Source of the DNA: Janthinobacterium psychrotolerans
Lineage (GTDB): Bacteria > Pseudomonadota > Gammaproteobacteria > Burkholderiales > Burkholderiaceae_D
NCBI RefSeq assembly: GCF_001677885.1
Contig: NZ_LOCQ01000059.1
Coordinates: 62,001-126,000 of the forward strand
Reading direction: 5' to 3'
DNA length: 64,000 nt
Below, piece by piece: positions 1 through 9,066 of the stretch (position 1 is its first letter; each line of letters begins with the position of its first letter). Under the pieces are notes generated by a model. It searched no databases, was not told where the DNA came from, and saw only the letters and a list, made by a program, of their open reading frames with translations. The position numbers were made by a program, and so were the translations under genes.

Positions 1-560
1 ACCAGCGCCGCATCGACGCCAAACGGCTGGGCGCCGCCGCCCATGCGCATGCCGGCGCGGCGCAGCGCAAAATCGGGGTTCACCCGCACCGATACCCGCG
101 CCGCCACGCCCAGCCGGTCGCCGGCGCGCGCCAGCTTTTCCAGTTCCGCGCCCGATTCGACATTGATCAGCACGCCAGCGGCCACCGCGCGCGACAATTC
201 GCTCTCGCTTTTGCCAGGTCCGGCAAAGCTGATGGACGCTGGCGCCATGGTGGTGTCGAGCGCCTTGGCCAGCTCGCCGCCCGAGGCCACGTCGATGCCG
301 TCGACCAAGCTCGCCAGCAGTTGCACCACGGCCGGCATGGGATTGGCCTTCAGCGCGTAGTGCAGGTGCACGCCGGCCGGCAGCGCCGCGCGCAGGCTGG
401 CGACCCGCTGTGCGATCCGCGCGCGGTCGTAGGCATAGAACGGCGTGCGCCCGACCCTCTGGGCCAGGCGCGTCAAGGGCAGGCCGCCGAAGCGCAGCAC
501 ATCATCGTCCGAGACAAGTTGTTGCAGGGCCGCATGCACCGGCAGGCCGCGCGCGTTCAT
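1..560 (-). CDS. PLP-dependent decarboxylase, exosortase A system-associated (3' end cut by window)
   Basis: Type III-fold PLP decarboxylase related to diaminopimelate and ornithine decarboxylases, in the class found beside XrtA (exosortase A) genes. Translation of the reverse strand from ATG 558-560 shows the PLP-lysine signature HYALKANP near residue 68, followed by DGIDVASGGEL, SFAGPGKS and RVNPDF, all typical of the alanine-racemase-like barrel. About 186 codons are present and the C-terminal sheet domain lies outside the window. The start overlaps the stop of the acyl-CoA ligase by 4 bases (ATGA, 557-560), so the two are co-transcribed and probably translationally coupled. The family assignment rests on motif plus neighbourhood. 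The substrate is unknown; a role in making a small amine or modified surface component is only inferred. Confidence 0.85.
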   Translation of the reverse strand, partial: MNARGLPVHAALQQLVSDDDVLRFGGLPLTRLAQRVGRTPFYAYDRARIAQRVASLRAALPAGVHLHYALKANPMPAVVQLLASLVDGIDVASGGELAKALDTTMAPASISFAGPGKSESELSRAVAAGVLINVESGAELEKLARAGDRLGVAARVSVRVNPDFALRRAGMRMGGGAQPFGVDAAL

Positions 561-2173
561 GGCCGCTCTCCGGCGGTGGCTTCGGCCAGCCGCGCCATTT
601 CGCGCGCCAGCAGGGCCCGGTCGATCTTGCCGTTGGGATTGCGCGGCAGCGCCTCGCTGCGGATCTCGATCCACAGCGGCAGCATATAGGCAGGCAGACG
701 CTGCCGGCAAGCCGCCAGCAGCGCCTCGCGCTCCAGTTGCACACCGGGCGCGGCCGTCACCAGCAGGGCAATCGCCGCGCCCAGCTGCGGATGCGGCACG
801 CCCAGCGCGGCCGCCTCGCCCACCAGGCCGCTGGCATACGCCACTTCCTCGATCTCTGCCGGGCTGACCCGGTAGCCCGAGGTCTTGATCATTTCGTCAT
901 TGCGCCCGACAAAATACAGATAGCCTTCGGCATCGCGGCGCACCGTGTCGCCCGACCACACCGCCAGTTCGGGCACGACCAGCCCATCGGCTTGCGGCGG
1001 CAGCGGCTTGAAGCGCTCGGCGGTGCGCGCCGCATCGTTCCAGTAACCGAGCGCCACCAGCGCGCCACGGTGCACCAGTTCGCCCGGTTCGTTGTCGCCG
1101 CAGACGCTGCCGTCAGGCCGCAGCACCAATATTTCGGCATTCGGGATCGCCTTGCCGATGGAATCGGGGCGCGTCTGCAGCTGTTCCGGTGGCAAGTAGG
1201 TCGAGCGAAACGCTTCCGTCAGCCCGTACATCAAAAAGATCTGCGTGCGCGGCAGCTGCGCGCGCAGCTTGTCGACGGTGCCCGGCTGCATCACGCCGCC
1301 GGAATTGGTGATGTAGCGCAAGAGTGTCGACAAGGGCCAGCTCAGCTGCGACAGCTGTATCCACAGCGGCGGCACCGCCGCCAGGCCCGTGATCGCTTCC
1401 TGCTCCACCGCTTCGATGATATCGCGCAGAAACAGGTAATTCATCAGCACGGCGCAGGCGCCGCTGGCAAACGCGGTAGTCAACTGGCTCAGGCCATAGT
1501 CAAAGCTGAGCGGCAGCACGCACAGCAGCCGGTCTTGCGGCGTGTTGCGCAGGTAGCTCGACACGCTGGTGGCGCCGGCCACCATATTGCGGTGCGACAG
1601 CACCACGCCCTTGGGCCGCCCGGTGCTGCCCGAGGTATATAAAATCGCCGCCATATCCTGGTCGATCACCGGCTGCTCGATCACGGCGTGCGGCGTGGCC
1701 GGCAGGTCCGCGCCCAAGTCGAGCACGGATGACCAGGACATCAGCTGCACGCCACCGAGGGCGCTGTCCGGGCCGCGCTCGCCGGTGACGATCACGGTGC
1801 GCAAGGCCGGGCAGCCGGCCAGCACCGGCGCCAGCTGGGCCAGCCGTTCGCGCGAGGTAAGCAGGACAGTGACGGCGCAATCACTCAATATGTAGGCGAC
1901 CTGCTCGGGTTTCAGCAGCGGGTTGACGGGCACGAACACGCCGCCGGCCGCCGCGGCGCCAAACATGGCGATCACGTTTTCCTCGCGCTTTTCCAGGTAG
2001 ACGGCCACCCGCTGCGCGCGCTGCAAACCGAGCTGCAGCAGCGCGCCGGCGCAGTCGCGCACGCCTTGCGCCAGCGCGCCATAGGAAAGCTGCGCTCCCT
2101 GATACGACAGCGCCGGTGCGGCAGGCAGACGGCGCGCCGTCTCGAAGATCAAGTCATGAATCAGTGTCGCCAT
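557..2173 (-). CDS. acyl-CoA ligase (AMP-forming), exosortase A system-associated
   Basis: Member of the adenylate-forming ANL superfamily, 538 residues, which activates a carboxylic acid as acyl-AMP and passes it to CoA or a carrier protein. The P-loop motif YTSGSTGRPKG, the MYGLTE segment, the GRNDEMIKTSGYRVSP hinge and the C-terminal catalytic-lysine motif NPNGKIDR are all visible. The start at 2173 is chosen because AAGGAAAG lies about 6 bases upstream; an in-frame ATG 14 codons earlier lacks such a site. An acyl carrier protein is encoded divergently at 3099 and a PLP decarboxylase directly downstream. Ligase, carrier and decarboxylase are a recurrent set in XrtA clusters, so the activated acyl group may be loaded on that carrier (inference). 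Confidence 0.9.
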   Translation of the reverse strand: MATLIHDLIFETARRLPAAPALSYQGAQLSYGALAQGVRDCAGALLQLGLQRAQRVAVYLEKREENVIAMFGAAAAGGVFVPVNPLLKPEQVAYILSDCAVTVLLTSRERLAQLAPVLAGCPALRTVIVTGERGPDSALGGVQLMSWSSVLDLGADLPATPHAVIEQPVIDQDMAAILYTSGSTGRPKGVVLSHRNMVAGATSVSSYLRNTPQDRLLCVLPLSFDYGLSQLTTAFASGACAVLMNYLFLRDIIEAVEQEAITGLAAVPPLWIQLSQLSWPLSTLLRYITNSGGVMQPGTVDKLRAQLPRTQIFLMYGLTEAFRSTYLPPEQLQTRPDSIGKAIPNAEILVLRPDGSVCGDNEPGELVHRGALVALGYWNDAARTAERFKPLPPQADGLVVPELAVWSGDTVRRDAEGYLYFVGRNDEMIKTSGYRVSPAEIEEVAYASGLVGEAAALGVPHPQLGAAIALLVTAAPGVQLEREALLAACRQRLPAYMLPLWIEIRSEALPRNPNGKIDRALLAREMARLAEATAGERP

Positions 2174-2332
2174 CGTCTTTCCTTGTCGGGTACGGGCATG
2201 ATGCATTTCATGCATCCCCTATGATTGGGACAAACCCCGGCGCGGCTCTTGATTTTTATCAACTAATCAACTCACGGGGCGCGGCGGCCCAACTTGAGGC
2301 GGCGCAATACTCCGGCGCGCCGCTGCGCTCTA
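2174..2332. promoter_or_regulatory. divergent promoter region with a perfect inverted repeat
   Basis: This 159-base spacer separates the leftward ligase/decarboxylase pair from the rightward exosortase-associated operon. It contains a perfect inverted repeat with 7-base arms, GATGCAT-ttc-ATGCATC (2200-2216), about 27 bases upstream of the ligase start. It also holds a TTGAT/ATCAA repeat near 2249. The position fits an operator or overlapping promoter, but no regulator can be named. Confidence 0.4.
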
Positions 2333-3112
2333 ATGGACAACGTTGGCTGCAAAGCCGCCCCATCCGCATCCGCCATGGCCAGCTCCACACAATTTCTCCG
2401 CCGTATCGCCGCCACCGTCCGCCAGCTGGGCTGGATTGACGGCGCCTGGCATATGGCTGCGCGCCTGTTGCAGGCTGTCACGAAAGGACGCTGCGCGCTG
2501 CACCGCTACCAGTTCGTGGCACAGCCGGTGGCGCCCGGCTCGCTGTGCCACGGTCGCGGCAAGGCCATTGCCATCACGCCCTGCCTGGCCGCCGAGTCGC
2601 TGCCGCCCGGCCCCGCCCGGCCATACGCGGTGCTGCAGGAACGCTATCGCCAGGGCGCGCAATGCCTGGTGGCGCGGATCAGGCCGGCCAATGACCAGGA
2701 TCAAGCGATGGCTGGCTGGCTGTGGATGCTGCGCGGCGCCTGCCAGGAAGACGAGGTGCGCGCGCGCTATGTGCTGGCGCCCGAACTGTCGTGGGATCTC
2801 GACGTGTGGGTACACCCGCAGCAGCGCGGCGCGCTGGTGTTTGCCCGCCTGTGGGAAGAAGCCAACGCCGTGCTGCATGCCCAGGGCGTGCGCTGGTCGT
2901 GCAGCCGCATCTCGCGCTTCAATCCCGGCTCGCTCACGGCCCATGCGCGCCTGGGCGCCGTCAACATGGGCCGCGCCACGTTCGTTCGCTGCGGCCGCTG
3001 GCAGTGGATGCTCGCCAGCCTGCCGCCGTATCTCCATCTGTCACGCCACCCCGCCAGTTTCCCGCAATTTCATTTCAATACCCTGCCCAGGAGCCGCCAT
3101 GCCGCCACTTGA
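2333..3112 (+). CDS. GNAT-like acyltransferase-type protein of the exosortase cluster
   Basis: Predicted soluble protein of 259 residues. The segment around residues 160-225, with WDLDVWVHPQQRGALVFARLW followed by a helix and a final beta-rich part, resembles the acetyl-CoA-binding half of GNAT acyltransferases. The match is by fold pattern only, without a clear catalytic residue. The start is uncertain: ATG 2333 and ATG 2375 are both in frame and neither has a strong ribosome site. The stop overlaps the acyl carrier protein start by 14 bases, so this is the first gene of a tightly coupled rightward operon. A plausible role is transfer of an acyl group from the downstream carrier to a sugar or peptide, which is inference. 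Confidence 0.6.
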   Translation: MDNVGCKAAPSASAMASSTQFLRRIAATVRQLGWIDGAWHMAARLLQAVTKGRCALHRYQFVAQPVAPGSLCHGRGKAIAITPCLAAESLPPGPARPYAVLQERYRQGAQCLVARIRPANDQDQAMAGWLWMLRGACQEDEVRARYVLAPELSWDLDVWVHPQQRGALVFARLWEEANAVLHAQGVRWSCSRISRFNPGSLTAHARLGAVNMGRATFVRCGRWQWMLASLPPYLHLSRHPASFPQFHFNTLPRSRHAAT

Positions 3113-3356
3113 CACCATCACCGCCATCCTGCGCGCCGCGCTGGGCCTGGGCGCGCAGCCGCTGGCCCGCGACACGCCGCTGCTGGGCAGCTTGCCGGAG
3201 CTCGATTCGATGGCCGTGATCGGCGTGATCGCCGCGCTCGAAGACCATTTCGGCTTTACCATCGAGGACGACGACATCCACGCGCGCCACTTCGCCACCG
3301 TCGGCAGCTTGCAGGCGTTTGTCGACGCCAAGCTGGCGCAAGCGGACTTGCGCTGA
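3099..3356 (+). CDS. acyl carrier protein, exosortase A system-associated
   Basis: Small acidic carrier protein of 85 residues. The phosphopantetheine attachment site is Ser37 in the ELDSM motif, the usual D-S-hydrophobic signature, followed by a long helix and the EDHFGFTIED loop typical of ACP helices II and III. The start at 3099 has AGGAG 5-9 bases upstream and lies inside the end of the preceding gene. The stop TGA (3354-3356) shares its last base with the next ATG. Position between an acyltransferase-like protein and hydrolases, and opposite an acyl-CoA ligase, suggests it carries the acyl intermediate of this pathway. Confidence 0.9.
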   Translation: MPPLDTITAILRAALGLGAQPLARDTPLLGSLPELDSMAVIGVIAALEDHFGFTIEDDDIHARHFATVGSLQAFVDAKLAQADLR

Positions 3357-4213
3357 TGCGGGGCGTCACCACCGGCCTGCTGCCCTTCTTTTTGCCGGCC
3401 CAAGGCGGCCAGCGCTATTGCCTGCTGCACCTGCCGGCGCCGGGCCAGCCGGCGCGCGGCGGCATTGTCTACATCCACCCGTTTGCGGAGGAACTCAACA
3501 AATGCCGCCATGTGGCCGCCGTGCAGGCGCGCGCCTTTGCCGCCGCCGGCTACAGCGTGCTGCAGCTGGACCTGTACGGCTGCGGCGACAGCAGCGGCGA
3601 CTTCGGCGACGCGCGCTGGACCATCTGGCGCAACGACCTGCACCTGGCCTGCGCCTGGCTGGCGCAGCGCGTCGACGGTCCCTTGTCCTTATGGGGCTTG
3701 CGCCTGGGCGCGCTGCTGGCGCTGGAACTGGCCGCGCATGCGCCGCTGCCGTTCGCGCGTTTGCTGCTGTGGCAGCCGGAACTCGATGGCCGGCGCGCCA
3801 TCGACCGCTTCCTGCGCCTGCGCCTCGCCGGCCGCATGCTGGCCGGCGAAGCCGAAGCGGCAGGCCATGCGCGCGCCGAACTGGCGGCCGGGCGCGCCGT
3901 CGAAGTGGCCGGCTATCTGCTGGCGCCGGAACTGGCGCAGGCGATCGACAAGATGGCGGCGGCCAGCTTGCGCCCGTCGATACCGGTCTGCTGGCTCGAA
4001 TATGTGGCCGGCGACGCCTCGGCGTTGCCGGTACCGGCCGCCAGGCTGGCAGCGCAATGGCGCGGCGAGGGCGTGGCGCTGCACCTCGCCGGCTTTGGCG
4101 ACGGCGCCTTCTGGAGCAGCGCGGAGTTGCTCGAATGCCCGCAATTGCTGGAAGCGACCGCCAGCGTCTGTCACGACTGGCTCGATCAAGGAGGCCATCC
4201 GCATGCACGCTGA
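3356..4213 (+). CDS. alpha/beta hydrolase, exosortase A system-associated, type 2
   Basis: Alpha/beta-hydrolase-fold protein of 285 residues, matching the second of the two hydrolases usually encoded in XrtA clusters. The N-terminal strand-loop IVYIHPFAEELNKCRH and the segment LDLYGCGDSSGDF are typical. The nucleophile elbow reads WGLRLGA, with Arg116 where a catalytic Ser would stand, so classical hydrolase activity is doubtful. That substitution is, to my recollection, characteristic of the subfamily rather than a mutation here. The start overlaps the ACP stop by one base, and the end overlaps the next hydrolase by 11 bases. A thioester- or acyl-handling role with the carrier protein is inferred. 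Confidence 0.85.
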   Translation: MRGVTTGLLPFFLPAQGGQRYCLLHLPAPGQPARGGIVYIHPFAEELNKCRHVAAVQARAFAAAGYSVLQLDLYGCGDSSGDFGDARWTIWRNDLHLACAWLAQRVDGPLSLWGLRLGALLALELAAHAPLPFARLLLWQPELDGRRAIDRFLRLRLAGRMLAGEAEAAGHARAELAAGRAVEVAGYLLAPELAQAIDKMAAASLRPSIPVCWLEYVAGDASALPVPAARLAAQWRGEGVALHLAGFGDGAFWSSAELLECPQLLEATASVCHDWLDQGGHPHAR

Positions 4214-5054
4214 ACTGTCGCCGCTCACCGAAGTACATCAGCTGGCGCTGCGCTTTCGCTGCGCCGGCGCGCGCCTGGTCGGCATCCTGACCATGCCGCG
4301 TGCGCCAGGGCCGCGCGGCGTGCTGATCGTCACGGGCGGGCCGCAGTACCGTGCCGGCAGCCACCGCCAGTTCGTGCTGCTGGCGCGCTTTCTGGCAGCG
4401 CGCGGCATGGCCGTGATGCGCTTCGACTACCGCGGCATGGGTGACAGCGAGGGCGCACCGCGCGACTACCGCAGTGTCGACGCCGATATCGGCGCCGCGC
4501 TGGCGCAGTTTTTCGCCGCCGTGCCGGCCCTGCGCGAGGTGGTGCTGTGGGGCTTGTGCGACGGCGCCACGGCCGCCGCCTGCCATGCGCCGCGCGACCC
4601 GCGCATCAGCGGCCTGATCCTGCTCAACCCCTGGGTGCGCAGCCCGGCGGTGCTGGCGCGCGCCACCTTGCTGCACTATTATCTGCCACGCCTGCTGCAA
4701 AAGAACTTCTGGCGCAAGCTCGCCGGCGGCGGGGTGCGGATCGCTGACAGCCTGGCCGCGCTGCGCCAGGTGGCCGCCGACAGCCAGCACGCGCAAGAAG
4801 AGCCGGAAGCGCCGGCCGCCCTGCTGTTCCAGGCGCTGCGCGGCTTTCGCGGCAGGGTGCTGCTGATCCTGAGCGGCGACGACCTGGGCGCGCGCGAATG
4901 GACCACCCTGATGGCGCGCGACCGCGCCTGGCGCGAACTGGGCGCCAGCCGCAGCTGGCGCCACGAGGAAGTGGCCGGCGCCAGCCATACCTTTTCCAGC
5001 GCCCAGGCGCGCGCGCAAGTTGAGCGCCTGTGCGCCGACTGGATCGCTTCATGA
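4203..5054 (+). CDS. alpha/beta hydrolase, exosortase A system-associated, type 1
   Basis: Alpha/beta-hydrolase-fold protein of 283 residues, the first type of XrtA-associated hydrolase. The oxyanion-side loop TGGPQYRAGSHRQF, the segment FDYRGMGDSEG and the elbow WGLCDGA are clear. The nucleophile position is Cys119 rather than Ser, with a probable acid in LSGDDLG and a histidine in GASHTF near the C-terminus. A Cys-Asp-His triad would suit thioester chemistry. It is translated from ATG 4203 inside the end of the upstream hydrolase, and its stop overlaps the glycosyltransferase start as ATGA. The substrate is unknown. Confidence 0.88.
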   Translation: MHAELSPLTEVHQLALRFRCAGARLVGILTMPRAPGPRGVLIVTGGPQYRAGSHRQFVLLARFLAARGMAVMRFDYRGMGDSEGAPRDYRSVDADIGAALAQFFAAVPALREVVLWGLCDGATAAACHAPRDPRISGLILLNPWVRSPAVLARATLLHYYLPRLLQKNFWRKLAGGGVRIADSLAALRQVAADSQHAQEEPEAPAALLFQALRGFRGRVLLILSGDDLGAREWTTLMARDRAWRELGASRSWRHEEVAGASHTFSSAQARAQVERLCADWIAS

Positions 5055-6319
5055 ACGCCATGCCGCCGCCGCGCCGCGTGCTGATGGTCGCCTACCATTT
5101 TCCGCCGCTGCAGGGCGGCAGCGGCGTACTGCGCACCCAGAGCTTCGCGCGCTACCTGCCCGAAGCGGGCTGGCAGCCGCTGGTGCTGACGGCCAGCGCG
5201 CGCGCCCATGTCCACATCAACCAGCAAGACCCGGGCGATGGCGCGCTGACGGTGCGGCGCAGCGCCGCGCTCGACGCGGCGCGCCACCTGTCGCTGCGCG
5301 GGCGCTATCCGGCCTGCCTGGCCCTGCCCGACCGCTGGAGTTCCTGGTGGCTCAGCGCGGTGCCGGCCGGCCTGGCCATGATACGGCGCTACCGGCCCGA
5401 CGCGATCTGGTCCACCTACCCGATCGCCACCGCCCATCTGATCGGCCTCACCCTGCACAAGCTCACTGGCCTGCCGTGGATCGCCGACCAGCGCGACCCG
5501 ATGCTCGATGACAGCGACCCGCAGGCGCCGTATCCGGCCAATGTCCGGCTGCACCGCCTGCACGGCTGGATCGAGCAGCGCATCGCGGCGCGCAGCGCGG
5601 CCATCGTCTGCACCACGCCGGGCGCCATCGCCGCGCACCGCCGGCGCCTGGCGCAGGTCGAGGCCGGCCGTTTTTGCCTGATCGAAAACGGCTACGACGA
5701 CGCCGGCTTCGGCCACGCCGCCGCACCGCAAGGCCACCGCAGCCGCTTCCTGCTGCTCCATAGCGGCGTGATCTATCCGTCCGAGCGCGACCCGCAGGCG
5801 CTGTTCGCCGCGCTGGGCCGGCTGCGCCAGGGCGGCGTGCTCGCTGCACACAACTTCCAGCTGCTGCTGCGCGCCACCGGCCACGATGACTGGCTCTCCG
5901 GCCTGCTGGCCAAATACGGCATCGCCGACCTGGTCACTCTGGCGCCCTTGCTGCCGCACCAGCAGGCGCTGCGCGAAATGCAGTCGGCCGACGGCCTGCT
6001 GCTGCTGCAGGCGGCCAATTGCAATGATCAGATCCCCGCCAAGCTGTACGAATACCTGCGCTGCCGCCGGCCGGTGCTGGCCCTGACCGACCTGGCCGGC
6101 GACAGCGCGGCCAAGCTGCGCCTGTGCGGCATCGACACCATCGGCCAGCTGGCGTCCACCAGCGACTGCGCGCGGGCGCTGCTGCGCTTCCTGGAACTGG
6201 CGCGCCAGGGCCGCGCGCCGCTGGCCAGCCAGGGCGCCATCGCGCTGCAGTCGCGCCAGGCCCGCAGCCACGCGCTGGCCGAGCTGCTCGACCAGGTCAC
6301 TTACCGGAGTCCATCATGA
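5051..6319 (+). CDS. glycosyltransferase, GT4-like, in exosortase/EPS cluster
   Basis: Protein of 422 residues with the two-domain GT-B layout. The N-terminal segment HFPPLQGGSGVLRTQSFARY is the acceptor-side glycine loop of GT4 enzymes. The C-terminal half contains the nucleotide-sugar site region around NDQIPAKLYEYLRCRRPVLA, with the conserved K-x-x-E-Y pattern. No membrane segment is evident. The start at 5051 is taken because it gives the ATGA overlap with the hydrolase stop; an upstream in-frame start would run into that gene. It probably adds a sugar to the exopolysaccharide or to exosortase-sorted glycoproteins; donor and acceptor cannot be read from sequence. Confidence 0.8.
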   Translation: MNAMPPPRRVLMVAYHFPPLQGGSGVLRTQSFARYLPEAGWQPLVLTASARAHVHINQQDPGDGALTVRRSAALDAARHLSLRGRYPACLALPDRWSSWWLSAVPAGLAMIRRYRPDAIWSTYPIATAHLIGLTLHKLTGLPWIADQRDPMLDDSDPQAPYPANVRLHRLHGWIEQRIAARSAAIVCTTPGAIAAHRRRLAQVEAGRFCLIENGYDDAGFGHAAAPQGHRSRFLLLHSGVIYPSERDPQALFAALGRLRQGGVLAAHNFQLLLRATGHDDWLSGLLAKYGIADLVTLAPLLPHQQALREMQSADGLLLLQAANCNDQIPAKLYEYLRCRRPVLALTDLAGDSAAKLRLCGIDTIGQLASTSDCARALLRFLELARQGRAPLASQGAIALQSRQARSHALAELLDQVTYRSPS

Positions 6320-6966
6320 AAACCCTGCTGATGTTTTGCGCCTGCGCCTGCGTGGCCGCCAGCGCCGCCGCGCAGTCGGCCTGCCCGCCATATGTGAAAC
6401 ACGATCCGGGCGGCGACTATACCAATGCGGACGACCGCGCCGGCCTGGCGGTGGTCGAGCAATACCATTTTTCGCGCAATGTGGAAACCCTGAAACAGGG
6501 CATGACGGGCAGCCTCGGCGGCGACATCAGCTACACGCTGGAGCACTTCCCCAACCATCACAAGGCGCTGGCCGCGATGGCCAAGCTGGGCCTGCGCGAC
6601 AAGCGCGTGCAGCCGGTCGGCGCGCGCTATACCGTCAGCTGCTATTTCGAGCGCGCCATCGCCTATGCGCCGCACGACACGACGGCGCGCATGGTGTTCG
6701 GCAACTACCTGCTGGCCAACAAGCAGGATGCGGCGGCGCTGGAGCAGTTGCAGGAAGCGGCGCGGCGCCAGCCGCAGCATGCCACCTTGCAGTACAACCT
6801 GGGGCTGCTGTATGTGAAACGCAAGGACTACGCGCAGGCGCGCGAGCACGCCGCCAGGGCCTACGCCCTGGGCTTCCCTTTGCCGGGATTGAAAAACCAG
6901 CTGAAAAAAGCCGGCCAGTGGCAGGAGCCACCGGCCCAGGCGAAAGATACCGCTACGGCAGAATGA
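6316..6966 (+). CDS. exported TPR-repeat protein
   Basis: Protein of 216 residues with a cleavable-looking signal peptide (MKTLLMFCACACVAASAAAQS, cleavage after about residue 20). At least two tetratricopeptide repeats are visible at about residues 110-185, with segments such as YFERAIAYAPHDTTARM and LQYNLGLLYVKRKDYAQA. It is probably periplasmic. The start overlaps the glycosyltransferase stop (ATGA, 6316-6319), so it closes the rightward exosortase-associated operon. The last 14 bases overlap the convergent gene at 6953. A scaffold role in polysaccharide or protein export is inferred; no enzyme motif is seen. Confidence 0.75.
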   Translation: MKTLLMFCACACVAASAAAQSACPPYVKHDPGGDYTNADDRAGLAVVEQYHFSRNVETLKQGMTGSLGGDISYTLEHFPNHHKALAAMAKLGLRDKRVQPVGARYTVSCYFERAIAYAPHDTTARMVFGNYLLANKQDAAALEQLQEAARRQPQHATLQYNLGLLYVKRKDYAQAREHAARAYALGFPLPGLKNQLKKAGQWQEPPAQAKDTATAE

Positions 6967-7690
6967 CGGCCGGCCGCCGCGCCACGCTCAGGCGCCCGGT
7001 CGGCGACGCCGCCAGCGCCGTAGACAGCGCCGCGCGCGCCCCGGCGCGGTTTTCAGCTTCGCCAATATAGTTCAGCTCCGCCGGCTGCAGCACGGTGGCC
7101 GTCAGCATCATCACCGGCCCATAAGGCGTCTCGAACGCAGCGGGAATGGTCGGCGCCGCCGCGTCGATCAGCACGCCCACCTGTTCGTTCTCGTCTTCCA
7201 GTCCTTCGGGCGGGGCTTGCAGGTCGAGCGCCATCGACACGCTGCCGTGGCGCTCGACCAGCAAATCGATCGAGCCGTGGTCGGCCACGTTCTGGCTCAG
7301 CTGATACACCAGGTCGAACAGCCACGAGCCGGCGATATCGCCCTCGTCGAAGCTGGCCAGCGGCGCTTCCACGCACACCTCCACCAGATAGCCGCGCGGC
7401 TCGAACAGATCGTCGTCATCCTCGAACGGGTCGCTCAGGCCATCGCTGGCGATAATGATGGAATTGGGCCGGCGGATCACGCGCCAGGCCTGGCGCAGCG
7501 ACGGCCAGCGCGGCCCGCCCATGAACGAAGGATTGACCAGCGGCGCCAGCACATCGCCATCGATGGCGCCCAGGCTGGCGTAAAAGGCGTCGCGCGCGGC
7601 GCAGGCCCTGGCCAGCATCTGTGCGCCGGCTTCCTTGCCGACTACCGCGTGTTCCGACGGTGCTACATGGGGCATATCTTCTTCGCTCAT
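6953..7690 (-). CDS. suppressor-of-fused-like domain protein, function unknown
   Basis: Soluble acidic protein of 245 residues without signal peptide or membrane segment. The central part ([20 protein letters not shown], then [11 protein letters not shown]) and the later [14 protein letters not shown] resemble bacterial proteins annotated with a suppressor-of-fused (SUFU) domain. I make this link from memory of that family and hold it loosely. Its start codon overlaps the stop of purT (ATGA, 7687-7690), so it is translated from the same leftward message. Linkage to purT has no obvious biochemical meaning. Some bacterial SUFU-domain proteins act as immunity proteins, but no toxin gene is adjacent. 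Confidence 0.6.
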   Translation of the reverse strand: MSEEDMPHVAPSEHAVVGKEAGAQMLARACAARDAFYASLGAIDGDVLAPLVNPSFMGGPRWPSLRQAWRVIRRPNSIIIASDGLSDPFEDDDDLFEPRGYLVEVCVEAPLASFDEGDIAGSWLFDLVYQLSQNVADHGSIDLLVERHGSVSMALDLQAPPEGLEDENEQVGVLIDAAAPTIPAAFETPYGPVMMLTATVLQPAELNYIGEAENRAGARAALSTALAASPTGRLSVARRPAVILP

Positions 7691-8910
7691 TTTTTCTCCA
7701 CGGGTTGGACTTTCGACGCCGCCAGCACGGCGCGCTGGCGTGCGGTATCGGTATCGTCGGCGGTGGCCAGCGCCACGCCCATGCGGCGGCGCGCGAACGA
7801 TTCGGGCTTGCCGAACAGGCGCAGGTCGGTGCCTGGCACGCGCAAGGCATCGGCCACGCCCTCGAACGCGATGCCCTTCGCTTCGAGCTGGCCGTAGATC
7901 ACGGCCGAGGCGCCCGGCGAGCGCAGCGCCACATTGACGGGCAGTCCCAGAATGGCTTTTGCGTGCAGCTCGAATTCGCTCTGCACCTGGCTGGCCATGG
8001 TGACCATGCCGGTATCGTGCGGGCGCGGACTCACTTCCGAGAACCACACCATGTCGTCCTTGACGAACAGCTCCACGCCGAACAGGCCCAGGCCGCCGAG
8101 ATCATCGGTCACCTTGCGCGCGATCTCGCGCGAGCGTTCCAGCGCCAGCGGCGCCATGCGCGCCGGCTGCCACGATTCCACATAATCGCCCTGTACCTGC
8201 AAGTGGCCGATCGGCTCGCAAAACTGCGTCTCGACCTGGCCGGACGCGCCGATGGCGCGCACCGTCAACAAGGTGATTTCGTAGTCAAAATCGATAAAGC
8301 CTTCGACAATCACGCGCCCCGTATCGACCCGGCTGCCGCTGGCCGCATAGGCCCAGGCGTTTTCCACGTCCTGCGCGCCATCGAGCTTGGACTGGCCCTT
8401 GCCCGACGACGACATCACCGGCTTGACGACGCAGGGAAAACCGATCTCCTGGCAGGCGAGCTGCAGTTCCCGCAAGCTGCTGGCAAAGCGGTAGGGCGAC
8501 GTCGCCACGCCAAGTTTTTCGGCCGCCAGGCGCCGTATGCCCTCGCGGTTCATCGTCAGCTGCGCCGCGCGCGCGGTCGGAATGCAGGTAATCTGCCCCG
8601 CCGCTTCCAGCGCCGCCAGGGTATCGGTGGCGATCGCCTCGATTTCAGGCACGATCAGGTCCGGCTTTTCGAGGGTGATCAACGCCGCCAGCGCCACCCC
8701 GTCGCTCATGTCGAGCACATGCGAACGATGCGCCACAGGATGGCCGGGCGCGTTCGGATAGCGGTCGACCGCGATCACCTCCACGCCGAGGCGCTGCAAG
8801 GCAATGATCACCTCCTTGCCCAGTTCACCGGAACCGAGCAGCATGACCTTGATGGCGGTGGAAGACAAAGGCGTACCGAAAGTGCGGGGCGTACTGAAAG
8901 CGTTGGTCAT
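7687..8910 (-). CDS. purT: formate-dependent phosphoribosylglycinamide formyltransferase (GAR transformylase 2)
   Basis: ATP-grasp enzyme of 407 residues that makes formyl-GAR from GAR, formate and ATP in purine synthesis. The N-terminal pre-ATP-grasp loop [12 protein letters not shown] (residues 23-34) and the P-loop [14 protein letters not shown] are diagnostic. So are the metal-binding segment [25 protein letters not shown] and the C-terminal [12 protein letters not shown]. Length is close to the family norm of about 392-400. The start at 8910 gives the standard N-terminus. It is followed with a 4-base overlap by a SUFU-like gene. No purine-type operator was found upstream. Confidence 0.97.
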   Translation of the reverse strand: MTNAFSTPRTFGTPLSSTAIKVMLLGSGELGKEVIIALQRLGVEVIAVDRYPNAPGHPVAHRSHVLDMSDGVALAALITLEKPDLIVPEIEAIATDTLAALEAAGQITCIPTARAAQLTMNREGIRRLAAEKLGVATSPYRFASSLRELQLACQEIGFPCVVKPVMSSSGKGQSKLDGAQDVENAWAYAASGSRVDTGRVIVEGFIDFDYEITLLTVRAIGASGQVETQFCEPIGHLQVQGDYVESWQPARMAPLALERSREIARKVTDDLGGLGLFGVELFVKDDMVWFSEVSPRPHDTGMVTMASQVQSEFELHAKAILGLPVNVALRSPGASAVIYGQLEAKGIAFEGVADALRVPGTDLRLFGKPESFARRRMGVALATADDTDTARQRAVLAASKVQPVEKK

Positions 8911-9066
8911 GGGCAGGAGTGTGTGAGCGTAAGGAAAGATGGCTGGAACTATAACAAATGCAGGCGTGCTTTGACAGCGCGCACGCCAGACAGTCGCCAC
9001 CCCAGAGCATGAAAACCTTAAAATTTCGATGCGGCCCAAGTCAGGGAGACAGGCTCCCGGGCCAAG

